Below, piece after piece: positions 1-8,578 of a stretch of DNA of 64,000 nt. This DNA comes from Microlunatus endophyticus (GTDB taxonomy: Bacteria; Actinomycetota; Actinomycetes; Propionibacteriales; Propionibacteriaceae). Location of the stretch: NCBI RefSeq assembly GCF_014646195.1, contig NZ_BMMZ01000001.1, positions 496,001 through 560,000 on the forward strand, in the 5' to 3' direction. Position numbers and translations under genes: made by a program. Under the pieces are notes generated by a model. That model saw nothing but the letters and a program-made list of their open reading frames with translations. It was not told the DNA's origin and made no database searches. How positions within the stretch are numbered: position 1 is the stretch's first letter; the number at the start of each line of letters is the position of its first letter.

Positions 1-1
1 A

Positions 2-181
2 CTGGTAGTCGCGCTGACCGCCGTTCCCGCGGGAACGCGGATCAGTCTGGTGCACGACGGTTTCGCCGGGATCGGCAAGCCGGGGTGGCAGGCCACGCGG
101 CAGGCGTACGAGCGCGGAGCCGACAAGCACCTGATCCTCCAGCAGTTGGCCGCCGTGGTGGCCGGGGACCAGGGTGCCTAG
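2..181 (+). CDS. SRPBCC (AHSA1-like) protein, C-terminal fragment
   Basis: This is the last 59 codons of a gene whose start lies before the window. It reads in one frame to a TAG stop. The residues TRISLVHDGFAG followed by a Trp and a helical tail rich in Ala, Gln and Leu look like the last strand and C-terminal helix of the AHSA1/SRPBCC fold, a START-like cavity domain. The stop lies inside the next gene, an ArsR regulator, and such ArsR-SRPBCC pairs are a common two-gene unit. The ligand cannot be inferred, and the family call rests only on this short C-terminal motif. Confidence 0.65.
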   Translation: MVVALTAVPAGTRISLVHDGFAGIGKPGWQATRQAYERGADKHLILQQLAAVVAGDQGA

Positions 182-512
182 TCCCGACGATCCCTTCCGG
201 TTGATCGCGGACCCGACCCGGCGGCGGATGCTCGACCTGCTGGCCGAGCGGGGATCGCTGACGGTGGGGGAGTTGGCCGCGGAATTCCCCGGGCTGGTGG
301 CCTCGGGCATCTCCAAGCATCTGATGGCGCTGCGGGCCGCCGGCCTGGTCCGGGCCGAGAAGCGCGGGCGCAACCAGCACTACCGGATCGACCCGGCCGG
401 TTTCGACGATGCCTTCGGTGCGTGGGCACGGCGCTACGAGGTCTACTGGGATGCCTCGCTCGCTCGGCTGCGCGCACTCAGCGAGGCCGAATCGGATTCC
501 GAGACCTCTTGA
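174..512 (+). CDS. ArsR-family winged-helix regulator
   Basis: A 112-residue protein with a GTG start that overlaps the end of the SRPBCC gene by 8 bases, so the two are probably translationally coupled. A winged helix-turn-helix spans about residues 8-75; the recognition helix reads SGISKHLMALRAAGLV, typical of ArsR (SmtB) repressors, followed by a basic wing near residues 60-72. There is no cysteine anywhere in the protein, so the classical thiol metal site of ArsR/SmtB is absent and it is probably not a metal sensor. By analogy with other ArsR-SRPBCC pairs it probably controls its own operon. The ligand is unknown. Confidence 0.85.
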   Translation: MPSPDDPFRLIADPTRRRMLDLLAERGSLTVGELAAEFPGLVASGISKHLMALRAAGLVRAEKRGRNQHYRIDPAGFDDAFGAWARRYEVYWDASLARLRALSEAESDSETS

Positions 513-516
513 TCTT

Positions 517-546
517 ATGCGATTAGTCGTGTGAGACTAATCGCAT
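517..546. promoter_or_regulatory. Perfect 12-bp inverted repeat, likely PadR operator
   Basis: ATGCGATTAGTC and GACTAATCGCAT form a perfect 12-bp inverted repeat separated by GTGTGA. The right arm includes the first two bases of the padR start codon at 545. PadR proteins are dimers that often bind palindromes at their own promoter, so autoregulation is a natural inference. There is no T-run, so a terminator is unlikely. Confidence 0.7.
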
Positions 547-1111
547 GAGTGATGCCAACCTCGGGCGGCTGATGATCCTCGGCCTGCTGGCCGGCGGTCC
601 GCTGCACGGCCACCAGATCCGCCGCACCGCGGAACTGACCGGCGTGGAGAATTGGGGCGGGGTTAAGGTCGGCGCGTTGTACGGGATGTTGCACCGCCTC
701 GAGGCCGAGGGCCTGATCGCACCCGTCAAGGTCGAGCAGCAGGGCAATCGGCCCCAGCGCACGGTGTACGAGATCACCGACGACGGGCTGGCCGAGCTGG
801 CGATCCATCGCGACCGCGCCCTCACCCAGCCGTCGATCTACTCGACAACTGTCGAGGCAGCCCTGAAGTGGCCCGCCGGTTTGGATGAGGACGCGCTGCA
901 GGAGCGGTTGTCGCGTCGGCGTGCCGCGCTGGCCGCCGAACTGGACGACCTGGTCGCCGGCCGCGAGTTGTATCGCCAGGAGTGCAAGCTCCCGGCTTCG
1001 GCGCTGGCCGGCTACCGGCGCGGGGAGTTGCACCTTCGCGCCGAGCTGGCCTGGCACGACGAGCTGGAGGATCTGCTCGGTGAGATCGCTGCCGAGCAGG
1101 CCGGGTCCTGA
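545..1111 (+). CDS. PadR-family transcriptional regulator
   Basis: A 188-residue protein. The N-terminal winged helix (about residues 5-80) has the hallmark LGLLAGGPLHGHQI segment and a YGMLHRLEAEGLI recognition helix. A helical C-terminal dimerisation part (about 95-180) matches the Vir_C-like extension of PadR subfamily 2. The ATG at 545 lies in the right arm of the palindrome described above, and no ribosome-binding site is visible, so the transcript may be leaderless. The gene ends three bases before a DrrAB-like ABC exporter, the usual arrangement for a PadR repressor controlling a drug or lipid exporter. The inducing ligand is unknown. Confidence 0.88.
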   Translation: MSDANLGRLMILGLLAGGPLHGHQIRRTAELTGVENWGGVKVGALYGMLHRLEAEGLIAPVKVEQQGNRPQRTVYEITDDGLAELAIHRDRALTQPSIYSTTVEAALKWPAGLDEDALQERLSRRRAALAAELDDLVAGRELYRQECKLPASALAGYRRGELHLRAELAWHDELEDLLGEIAAEQAGS

Positions 1112-1113
1112 TC

Positions 1114-1878
1114 ATGGGCAACGTGATCGAGGTCCGGCACCTCGTCAAGCGGTACGGCGACGTCGAGGCTGTCGCCGACGTGTCCCTTGCGCTGCCGGAA
1201 GGCGACGTGCTCTGTCTGCTCGGCCCCAACGGGGCAGGCAAGTCGACAACGGTGCGGATCCTGTCCACGCTGACCCGGGCCAGTGCGGGCTCCGGGCAGA
1301 TCGCGGGCTACGACCTGAACCGCCAGACCCGCCAGATCCGGCAGTCGATCGGCTATGTCGCGCAGGAGGCGGGGACCGACGCGTATCTGACCGGGCGGGA
1401 GAATCTGCTGGTCCAGGCGGCGGCGCACCGGATCCGCGGCCGCGCGGCCCAGGATCGGGTGGCGGAGCTCCTCGAGCTCGTCCAACTGGAGTACGCCGCC
1501 GATCGGCTGGCACGGACGTATTCCGGAGGCATGCGGCGACGGCTGGAGATCGCGATGGGGATCGTGCACCGCCCGCGGCTGCTCTTCCTGGACGAGCCGA
1601 CGACCGGACTCGATCCACAGGCGCGTACGGCCCTGTGGTCCGGGCTGGCCGGGATCGCGGCCGAACAGCAGCTCAGCATCCTGCTCACCACCCACTACCT
1701 GGAAGAGGCCGACCAGCTCGCCGATCGGATCGTGATCATCAACGGCGGCCGGGTGGTGGCGGAGGGGACGCCGGCCGAGCTCAAGGCTCGCGTGGCAACG
1801 GATAGCGATCATCCGGCCGGGCTCGATGAGGTCTATCAGCGCTACGCCGGTCCCGTCGAGGAGGTCCTGGCACCATGA
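1114..1878 (+). CDS. DrrA-like ABC transporter ATP-binding subunit
   Basis: A 254-residue ATPase. Walker A is GPNGAGKST at residues 37-45, the signature is YSGGMRRRLEIAMG near 133-146, and Walker B is LLFLDEPTTGLDP near 155-167, with a switch histidine in LLTTHYLEEADQL. This is the daunorubicin-resistance (DrrA/CcmA) exporter subfamily. Its stop overlaps the start of the permease gene by ATGA, so the two subunits are coupled. With the PadR gene just upstream it forms a regulator-exporter operon. The substrate (drug, lipid or other) cannot be told from sequence. Confidence 0.92.
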   Translation: MGNVIEVRHLVKRYGDVEAVADVSLALPEGDVLCLLGPNGAGKSTTVRILSTLTRASAGSGQIAGYDLNRQTRQIRQSIGYVAQEAGTDAYLTGRENLLVQAAAHRIRGRAAQDRVAELLELVQLEYAADRLARTYSGGMRRRLEIAMGIVHRPRLLFLDEPTTGLDPQARTALWSGLAGIAAEQQLSILLTTHYLEEADQLADRIVIINGGRVVAEGTPAELKARVATDSDHPAGLDEVYQRYAGPVEEVLAP

Positions 1879-2684
1879 TCATCGCGATCATCACCAGAAC
1901 GTCGATCGCGGCGGTCGGAGATCAGTTCACCGCTACGACGACCATGCTGGGCCGCGGCTACCGGATGCTGCGCCGGCAACCGCTGCTGTTTCCGATCATG
2001 CTCGTCCAGCCGATGGTCTGGCTGCTGCTCTACAGCCAGTTGTTCAATCGACTGCCGCGGTTGGGCGGCTTCGGCACGGACTCCTACCTGCAGTTCCTGG
2101 CCCCGGGTATCGCGGTTATCTCGGCTTTCAGCCACGGCGCCTGGGAGGGGCCGGGCATGATCGCCGACATCGAGCGCGGTGCGCTGGATCGCTTCCTGAC
2201 AACGCCGATGCCGCCGAGCACGCTCGTCGTGTCGCGGACCGTCCAGGCGGCGATCATCGGCTCTCTGCAGGCGGCGGCCGTCGTCGCGGTGGCGTACGCC
2301 TTCGGAGCCCGGCCGAACGATCTGATCAGCGTGCTGGTGATCCTGGTCTCCGCGGCGCTGATCTGTGCGGGCTTCGCGGCCTTCTCCTATGCGCTTGCCC
2401 TGCTCTTCCGCCGGCAGGAGACGATGATCGCGGTCGGACAGTTTGCCGTGCTGCCGTTCATGTTCCTGTCGGCGACCCTGACATCTGTCGCCCAGATGCC
2501 GCCCTGGATGCAGGAGGTGTCGGCGCTGAACCCGGTCAGCTGGGCGGTCGACGCCGCGAGGACGTCCATGCTCGGCACGGCCGGGTCGCGGGTGCTCGTT
2601 GATCTGGCCGTTCTGGTGCTGCTGGTCGCGGCGATGCAGGTCTTCGCCCGTTTCGCGCTCGGGCGATACCGGCGGGCGCTGTGA
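1875..2684 (+). CDS. DrrB-like ABC-2 type membrane permease
   Basis: A 269-residue polytopic membrane protein of the ABC-2 class with about six hydrophobic segments. The central region has the family pattern of a charged loop (DIERGALDRFLTTPMPPSTL) followed by hydrophobic helices and a C-terminal LNPVSWAVDAAR stretch. It pairs with the ATPase encoded immediately upstream, and translation starts within that gene's stop codon. It is expected to form the membrane channel of the exporter. It ends at TGA directly abutting the stop of the convergent kinase gene inside one TGATCA hexamer. Confidence 0.9.
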   Translation: MIIAIITRTSIAAVGDQFTATTTMLGRGYRMLRRQPLLFPIMLVQPMVWLLLYSQLFNRLPRLGGFGTDSYLQFLAPGIAVISAFSHGAWEGPGMIADIERGALDRFLTTPMPPSTLVVSRTVQAAIIGSLQAAAVVAVAYAFGARPNDLISVLVILVSAALICAGFAAFSYALALLFRRQETMIAVGQFAVLPFMFLSATLTSVAQMPPWMQEVSALNPVSWAVDAARTSMLGTAGSRVLVDLAVLVLLVAAMQVFARFALGRYRRAL

Positions 2685-3215
2685 TCAGTCGAGTCCGGCG
2701 GCAGTGATGATCTTCGCGGCGATGTCGGCGGCGGCCAGGTCGCCGGAGTCGAAGACCAGGTCGGCCGGGATCTGGTCCTTGAGCGATCGATAGCGGGCAT
2801 GCGCGGACTCGTGGAATTCGCGTTGCCTCGACGCGCCGCGATGGACGTCGGCGGTGACCCGCTCCCAGGTCGCGAAGATGGGAGCGTCGATCAACACCCG
2901 CACGACGACCGCATCCTCAGGAAGCCTTGTGTACAAGGCATCCTGCTCCTCGCGCGTGTAGACCGGGCCGATGCTGATCACGACGTCGACATCCGAACGC
3001 ATCCACTGACCCACCAGCGCGCCGTGTGCCTGATGCGCCCGGAACCACAGCCGGCCCTTGCCGTCACCGGCAGGCATTCTCAGCATGTCCGCGACATCAT
3101 CGACGTCGGCGACCACAACCGTGCGGCCGGTGCTGAGGACATGATCAGCCAGCAGTTCGGCGACGGTGTTCTTCCCCGCGGCGATCGGCCCCGTGATGGT
3201 GATCAGGATCGGCAT
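2685..3215 (-). CDS. Small P-loop kinase-like ATPase
   Basis: The ATG at 3215 is chosen because it places the P-loop at residues 9-17 (GPIAAGKNT); the product has 176 residues. The loop ends in GKNT, resembling the GKGT form of nucleotide- and shikimate-type kinases rather than GKST. A central DVDDVADML segment and an Arg-rich lid (about 125-145) fit a small-molecule phosphotransferase fold. The substrate is unknown. It follows the GH32 gene by 7 bases on the same strand and shares its transcription unit. A similar but unrelated-looking small kinase lies at 43497-44051. Confidence 0.7.
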   Translation of the reverse strand: MPILITITGPIAAGKNTVAELLADHVLSTGRTVVVADVDDVADMLRMPAGDGKGRLWFRAHQAHGALVGQWMRSDVDVVISIGPVYTREEQDALYTRLPEDAVVVRVLIDAPIFATWERVTADVHRGASRQREFHESAHARYRSLKDQIPADLVFDSGDLAAADIAAKIITAAGLD

Positions 3216-3222
3216 CGTGGCG

Positions 3223-4452
3223 TCAGAGCGGACGGGCCAGCCGGTTGATCCGGACCGTGCTGTCGTCCGCGCCACGGACCCGCCAGGTCGAGGTCGGGGT
3301 TGGGTAGGCCCGCAGTGTCCGCGGAGTGCCGGACTCGCCGAAGACCTCGATCATGCTGCCGTCGACCAGGATCCGTACCGTACCGGGCTCCTCCGCGACC
3401 ACCCGATCTTCGTCTCCGTGCAGCTCCAGCACCACCGGGCCGGTGCTGCGCACCTCGAAGGCGCGCTCGGTGATCTCGGGGCCGGTCAGGTCCCCGGCTC
3501 GCAGCGTATCCAGCTCCGTTGCCGGGATCGAGACCAGTCGACCGTCTCGGACCCGCAATTCACGCGGGAAGGTCAGCGCACCGGCCCAGCCCGCGGCCAG
3601 CAGGTCCTCGTCGCTGCGATCGATCTCGCGCGCCCAGCCCCAGATCAGCACCCGGTCGTCGGCCAGCATCACCTGCGGCGCGTAGAAGACCGGGCTCTGG
3701 TCGACCAGCCCGCCGGACGTCGGGACGAAGCGCAGCCCGTCTCCGTCCGGCTGCAGATCGCCGATCAGATAGACACTGGCAAGATCACCACGCCGGTTGC
3801 AGGCCACCACCAGGACCCACTGATCGTCCAACCGGAAGAGATTCGGACATTCCCAGGTGGTCGACTCGGCGACATCGCGGACCAGGGGATCGGTGTAGTC
3901 GAGCAGCACGCCGAGCTCGGTCCAGTGGTCAAGATCATCACAGCCGTAGAGCAGGATGGCCGGGTCCGCGTCGGGGCCGCCGGTTCCCTGCACCGCATAC
4001 CGATGGTCGCCATAGCTGAAGACGTACGGATCCCTGGTCTCGGCAAGTCGTCGGTCCGCCGGCGGACCCATCACACCGCGGTCGGACTGCTGCCAGACCT
4101 GGAGATTCCGGTCACTGCGGGCCAGGGCGACGACGGCATCCGAAGCCCGATCGGCGACCGCGGTGTAGACGGCGGTCGGCACGCCGTGATCATCGACGAC
4201 GCAGCCGGTCCAGCAGCCGGCCTCGTCGATCGTTCCCGGCCGGTTGATCAAAGCCGGCTCGTGGTAGTCCCAGGCGAGCAGATCCGTCGAGCTGGCATGA
4301 CCCCATTTGATCGACCCGTGCAACGGCCGGTCCGGGTTGTACTGGAAGAATACGTGGTAGCGGCCGTCGACCAGGGCGAGACCGTTGGGGTCGTTGACCC
4401 AGCCGGACGGCGGGCGGACGTGCAGGCCAGGGAAACCGGGATCGTCGATCAT
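3223..4452 (-). CDS. GH32 beta-fructosidase (levanase/sucrase-like)
   Basis: A 409-residue glycoside hydrolase of family 32, cleaving terminal beta-fructosyl residues from sucrose, levan or inulin-type sugars. The catalytic motifs are present: WVNDPNG at residues 18-24 with nucleophile Asp21, RDP at 140-142 and EC at 201-202 with the acid/base Glu201. A C-terminal beta-sandwich (about 300-409) follows the five-bladed propeller. No signal peptide is visible, so it should act in the cytoplasm. The ATG at 4452 overlaps the stop of the DUF3866 gene (ATGA); longer readings upstream only run through that gene. No sugar transporter is adjacent. Confidence 0.9.
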   Translation of the reverse strand: MIDDPGFPGLHVRPPSGWVNDPNGLALVDGRYHVFFQYNPDRPLHGSIKWGHASSTDLLAWDYHEPALINRPGTIDEAGCWTGCVVDDHGVPTAVYTAVADRASDAVVALARSDRNLQVWQQSDRGVMGPPADRRLAETRDPYVFSYGDHRYAVQGTGGPDADPAILLYGCDDLDHWTELGVLLDYTDPLVRDVAESTTWECPNLFRLDDQWVLVVACNRRGDLASVYLIGDLQPDGDGLRFVPTSGGLVDQSPVFYAPQVMLADDRVLIWGWAREIDRSDEDLLAAGWAGALTFPRELRVRDGRLVSIPATELDTLRAGDLTGPEITERAFEVRSTGPVVLELHGDEDRVVAEEPGTVRILVDGSMIEVFGESGTPRTLRAYPTPTSTWRVRGADDSTVRINRLARPL

Positions 4453-5576
4453 GACCCCAGTATCTCTACCGCCAGCCTGCCGGCCGCGGCCGCCGCCAGG
4501 AAATAGGCCGGGTCGGCGTCCAGGTCGCGGCCCATCGTGGACAGGCTGATCGGAGACTCCAGCAGGGCCCGGTCCAGCCCACCGAGTCCGATCCGGTGCA
4601 GCCGATGCAGTGGGGTCAGGGCGGCGACCGACTCGAAGACCCGGTCGGCCAGCCGCGGCAGGGTGTAGAGGTCGCGGATCCCAGCCAGCGCCGACACGTC
4701 GGAGAAGTCGGGGACGGCGATGTCCGCCGTCCGCAACGCCACCTTGCCGTAAGCCGTCAGGCTGTGGTGGGAGACGTCGCGATGCCGGAACCGCGGGTCG
4801 GCGCTGGAGATCCGCAACGTGCCGATCGGTCGGCCGTTCAGCACCGAGGCGGCGTTGATCACGTCGCCGGCGCCGGTACCGGAGAACCCCCAATGCGTAC
4901 CGGTACCGAGGTTGCCAGGACCCTGACTCACGATCACCAGATCGGCGCCGAGGGCGACCTTGGCCGCGAGCAGGCCGGAGTGCACGTTCACCGCTTCAAG
5001 ATCACCGCCGTACGCCTGTCCGCAGGTGATCGTGCCCGCCAGCCAGCCGTGGTCCTTGAGAGCCGAGACCGTCCGGGAGAAGGCGATCGGCAATGCCGCC
5101 TCGTCGGTCATCAGGTAGCCGACCCGAAGATCACGCGCGTCGGCACGGATCGCGGCGATGATCGGCACCACGGCCGAATGCAGATCGGCGACGATCACCG
5201 GCAGGCCGTCCAGGTCGTCGGTGGCATCGAGTTGATCATGGAATTCAGAGCCCTGCTCGTCGACACCGGCGATCATCACCTGCGTCGGTGTGTAGCGCGC
5301 CTTCACCAGGTGACCCTTGGGCAGGTCCGGTTGCCCGATCAGCCGGCTCTGGTCATCGAGGACGGCGACGACCAGTGCGTAACCGCCGGTTCCGAGGCCG
5401 CGGGCCACCGCCGCGATGTTGATCAACACCCGGTCCCCGATCCGCGGCAGCGGCATCAGTTGGAGGTAGACCAACGACCGGAATGACTGCCCGCCAGGCG
5501 TGTCGATGATCAACTCGGCCGCTCCCGTCCAGCGGTCGCCGATCGCCGCCACGGTTCCCTCGGCCCAGATGATCAC
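4449..5576 (-). CDS. DUF3866 family protein
   Basis: About 375 residues from a GTG at 5576, where the conserved start VIIWAEGTVAAIG begins. The first 70 residues form a beta-rich domain; the rest is alpha/beta with Gly-rich loops (VSQGPGNLGTGTHWGFSGTG). This matches the conserved but uncharacterised DUF3866 family of actinobacteria and some Firmicutes. The position of the GTG 26 bases after the short-chain dehydrogenase stop, and the ATGA overlap with GH32 downstream, suggest one operon. Function is unknown; the neighbours do not explain it. Confidence 0.8.
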   Translation of the reverse strand: MIIWAEGTVAAIGDRWTGAAELIIDTPGGQSFRSLVYLQLMPLPRIGDRVLINIAAVARGLGTGGYALVVAVLDDQSRLIGQPDLPKGHLVKARYTPTQVMIAGVDEQGSEFHDQLDATDDLDGLPVIVADLHSAVVPIIAAIRADARDLRVGYLMTDEAALPIAFSRTVSALKDHGWLAGTITCGQAYGGDLEAVNVHSGLLAAKVALGADLVIVSQGPGNLGTGTHWGFSGTGAGDVINAASVLNGRPIGTLRISSADPRFRHRDVSHHSLTAYGKVALRTADIAVPDFSDVSALAGIRDLYTLPRLADRVFESVAALTPLHRLHRIGLGGLDRALLESPISLSTMGRDLDADPAYFLAAAAAGRLAVEILGS

Positions 5577-5601
5577 GGCATCGAGACTATCGGGCGGTCG
5601 A

Positions 5602-6441
5602 TCAGAGGATCGGCTTGCCTCCCGTGACGGCGATCCGGGCACCCGACACGTAACTGCCCTCGTCGGAAGCGAGCATCACGTAGACCGGGGCCAGTTCTGC
5701 CGGCTGGCCGGGACGTTGCAGCGGTGCTTGCTGGCCGAAGTTCTCGACCTTCTCCGGTGGCATCGTCGACGGGATCAGCGGTGTCCAGATCGGTCCCGGC
5801 GCGACACTGTTGGCCCGGATCCCGCGGTCGGCGAGTAACTGGGCCAAGGAGGCGGTGAGGTTGGCAATCGCAGCCTTGGTGGCGGCGTAGGGGGCCAGCG
5901 TCGGCGACGGTGAATCGGAGTTGACCGAGGACGACCCGATGATGCTCGCACCCTCCGACATGTGCGGCAGCGCCGCCTTGACCAGATAGAAGTAGGCGTT
6001 CAGATTCGTGCGGACCGTGTAGTCGAACTCCTCGTCGCTGATCTCCTCGATGGTCTCGTGGGTCATCTGGTAGGCGGCGTTGCTGACCAGCACGTCGACC
6101 CGTCCGAACTCCTCGACGGTTGTGGAGATGATCTTGCGGCAGTGCTCGGGGTCGGAGACGTCGCCGGGAATCAGGACCGCGCGCCGGCCGGCCTTCTCCA
6201 CCCAGTGCTTGGTGTCCTCGGCATCCTCCTGCTCATTGAGGTAGCTGATCACCAGGTCCGCGCCCTCGCGGGCGTACGCGATCGCGACGGCCTTGCCGAT
6301 CCCGCTGTCGCCGCCGGTGATGACGGCGATCTTGCCCTCCAGTCGACCGGAGCCGACGTAGCTCTGTTCACCGTGATCGGCCTTCGGGTCCAGGTCCGAT
6401 TCGGTCCCCGGTGGCTGCTGTTGTTGTGCTGGTTGGCTCAT
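5602..6441 (-). CDS. Short-chain dehydrogenase (general-stress YdaD/YhdF type)
   Basis: A 279-residue NAD(P)-dependent oxidoreductase. The cofactor loop TGGDSGIG is at residues 42-49 and the active-site YAATK with an upstream SSS cluster is near 185-205. A glutamine-rich, probably disordered N-terminal tail of about 30 residues precedes the Rossmann fold, a feature of the stress-associated SDR subgroup. The ATG at 6441 was chosen over an upstream GTG because the tail begins there with MSQPAQ. Its physiological substrate is not known. It heads the DUF3866-GH32-kinase run. Confidence 0.87.
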   Translation of the reverse strand: MSQPAQQQQPPGTESDLDPKADHGEQSYVGSGRLEGKIAVITGGDSGIGKAVAIAYAREGADLVISYLNEQEDAEDTKHWVEKAGRRAVLIPGDVSDPEHCRKIISTTVEEFGRVDVLVSNAAYQMTHETIEEISDEEFDYTVRTNLNAYFYLVKAALPHMSEGASIIGSSSVNSDSPSPTLAPYAATKAAIANLTASLAQLLADRGIRANSVAPGPIWTPLIPSTMPPEKVENFGQQAPLQRPGQPAELAPVYVMLASDEGSYVSGARIAVTGGKPIL

Positions 6442-6470
6442 GGTCGGGTCGTACCCGAGAGTGGCGGAAA

Positions 6471-7436
6471 TCAATCCCGGCCCGGCGCAGTGACGACCCA
6501 TGGCGTACGGGGCAGTCGGGCGGGGTCGAAACGGTCCCGCAGTGTTGCAAGATCAACTTGTTCGTCGGCGGTGGCCAGTCCCAACGACACCGCAATCAGG
6601 CTGAGTACCTGGGGTGCTCCGATGCCGTACGGGGCCAGGTCGGCCAGCGTCACGGCACCGTCGCGCTTGGCCAGCCGCTGCCCAGCGGTGTTCAGGGCCA
6701 ATGGGACGTGGGCGTAGGTCGGCGGCTGCTGGCCGAGCAGCCGGGCCAGGTAGGCGTGACTGATCGCCGAATCCAGCAGATCGTCGCCGCGAACCACCTG
6801 ATTGATTCCGGAGCCGGCATCGTCGACTACTACCGCCAGGTTGTAGGCGGGGGAGCCGTCGTTGCGCTGCAACACGATGTCGTCGGGCCTCCCGGTGATC
6901 TCGCCGTGCATCAGGTCGACGACCGTGACGGGTTCCGGCTCGGCCCGCAGTCGGATGGCCGGCGGCCGGGACCGGCGGCGTTCGGCCCGCTCGGCCGCGC
7001 TGAGGTTACGGCAGGTCCCCGGGTACCGGCGGGGTGTGCCGTGCGGTGCCGAGGCAGACTCGGCGATTTCCCGCCGACTGCAGAAGCACTCGAAGGTCTG
7101 CTCGCGCAGCGAATCCAGGGCGCTCGCGTACGCCTCGAACCGGGTGGACTGGATCACCAGCGGGGGATCGAAGACCAGGCCGAGGGATTCCAGATCGGCG
7201 CGTTGCCGGTCGGCGGTGCCGGGCCGTACCCGCGACGGGTCCAGGTCCTCGATCCGGTACAGCAGCTCACCCGGCCCGACGTCCCGATGATCGCCCCGAT
7301 GATCGCCGTGGTGGGCGAACAGCCACGCCAGGACGGCGGTCCGGAGGTTGCCCAGGTGCAGGTCACCGGTCGGGCTGGGGGCGTATCGACCGCGGACGCG
7401 CTCGGGTGCAGTCACCGGCTCACGGTACTGGCTCAC
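6471..7436 (-). CDS. gluQ: Glutamyl-Q tRNA(Asp) synthetase
   Basis: A 321-residue paralogue of the GluRS catalytic core without an anticodon-binding domain. It activates glutamate and attaches it to queuosine in the wobble position of tRNA-Asp. The class I signature appears as HLGN at residues 27-30, the KMSKS-like loop as AKRDGA near 257-262, and a zinc site as CFCSRRE with a later YPGTC. A short insertion rich in Asp-His-Arg (residues 45-52) is encoded by a 12-bp tandem duplication at 7285-7308. The full GltX is encoded at 47670-49193. Confidence 0.92.
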   Translation of the reverse strand: MSQYREPVTAPERVRGRYAPSPTGDLHLGNLRTAVLAWLFAHHGDHRGDHRDVGPGELLYRIEDLDPSRVRPGTADRQRADLESLGLVFDPPLVIQSTRFEAYASALDSLREQTFECFCSRREIAESASAPHGTPRRYPGTCRNLSAAERAERRRSRPPAIRLRAEPEPVTVVDLMHGEITGRPDDIVLQRNDGSPAYNLAVVVDDAGSGINQVVRGDDLLDSAISHAYLARLLGQQPPTYAHVPLALNTAGQRLAKRDGAVTLADLAPYGIGAPQVLSLIAVSLGLATADEQVDLATLRDRFDPARLPRTPWVVTAPGRD

Positions 7437-7549
7437 CGGGCGGGGTCCGCAAACACGCTTGGGGAAAAACCTCGGCGCGGCGCATAATCGAACGGTTGTG
7501 TGATGGTAGCGTCCGAATCTGCCCGACTTCCTAGGAGACAGCCAGCGCC

Positions 7550-8578
7550 ATGGCCCCTCGCAAGACGGAGCGGATCCTCAACCTGACGATCTGCCTGCTG
7601 GTCACGCGGAGTTTCCTGCCCAAGAGCCGGATCCGCGAGATCGTCGAGGGTTACCACGATCTCAGCGACCAGGCGTTCGAGCGCACCTTCGAGCGGGACA
7701 AGGAAGAGTTGCGCAAGCTCGGGATCCCGTTACAAGTCGGATCTTTCGACGCGTTCTTCGACGACGAGCCCGGCTACCGGATCGAGCGGTCGGCCTTCGA
7801 GCTGCCGTCGATCGAGCTGGATGCCGAGGAGGCTGCCGTGGTCGGGGTCGCCGCGCGCTCCTGGCAGCACACGGCGGTCGCCGAATCCACCCGCAGTGCG
7901 CTGGCCAAACTGCGCGCCGCGGGGATCGAGCCGGACGCGTCCCGGCTGGGCGCGTTGGAGCCCAACGTCTCGGCCAACGAGCCGGCCTTCGAACCGCTCT
8001 GGCATGCGGTCCTGGACCGCGCCCGGGTCTGTTTCACCTACCGCGGCGGCACCACCCGGACGCTGGAGCCGTGGGGGATGACCTCCAACAAGGGCCGCTG
8101 GTACGTGATCGGTCACGACACCGACCGCCGGGCGACCCGGATGTTCAAGCTGTCGCGGATCCTCGACACGCCCAGGCGGGTGTCGAAGGAGGGCGCGTAC
8201 GAGGTCCCGGCCGATCTCGACCTGCGCGCTCTGGCCAGGTCGCTGGCACCCGAGGAGCCTCGCGCGGCCGCTGTGATCGCGATCCGTCCCGGCCGGGCTC
8301 CCGGGCTGCGGCGCAACGGCCGGCCCGTTGAGGCGGAGCGGCTCGGGCAGTTGAGCCACGCCTGGCCGCCGGGATTCGACGTGGTCGAGGTGCCGTACGC
8401 CGACCTCGGCTACCTGTGCGAGGAGGTCGTCGGCTATGCCGCCGACGCCGTGGTGCTGGAGCCGGCGGAATTGCGGACGGCTGTGATCGAGCAGCTGCGC
8501 CGGGTGGCGGCGACCCGGTCCGCGCCCCGGCACTACGCACCGTCGGTCGGATCGCCGGTTGAAGGAGCCGTGCGATGA
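7550..8578 (+). CDS. pafB: PafB, WYL-domain transcription factor subunit
   Basis: A 342-residue protein with an N-terminal winged helix (about 1-65) and a WYL domain whose core reads LEPWGMTSNKGRWYVIGHD. PafB and PafC form a heterodimer that in mycobacteria activates the LexA-independent DNA-damage response at RecA-NDp promoters. An AGGAGA ribosome-binding site precedes the ATG by about 11 bases. pafC follows with an ATGA overlap. In mycobacteria pafA lies upstream, but here the upstream gene is a divergent gluQ. Confidence 0.93.
   Translation: MAPRKTERILNLTICLLVTRSFLPKSRIREIVEGYHDLSDQAFERTFERDKEELRKLGIPLQVGSFDAFFDDEPGYRIERSAFELPSIELDAEEAAVVGVAARSWQHTAVAESTRSALAKLRAAGIEPDASRLGALEPNVSANEPAFEPLWHAVLDRARVCFTYRGGTTRTLEPWGMTSNKGRWYVIGHDTDRRATRMFKLSRILDTPRRVSKEGAYEVPADLDLRALARSLAPEEPRAAAVIAIRPGRAPGLRRNGRPVEAERLGQLSHAWPPGFDVVEVPYADLGYLCEEVVGYAADAVVLEPAELRTAVIEQLRRVAATRSAPRHYAPSVGSPVEGAVR

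Noticed and set aside
7285..7308. 12-bp tandem duplication in gluQ as a mobile scar
   Set aside because: It is in frame, encodes a small loop and is best explained by slippage.
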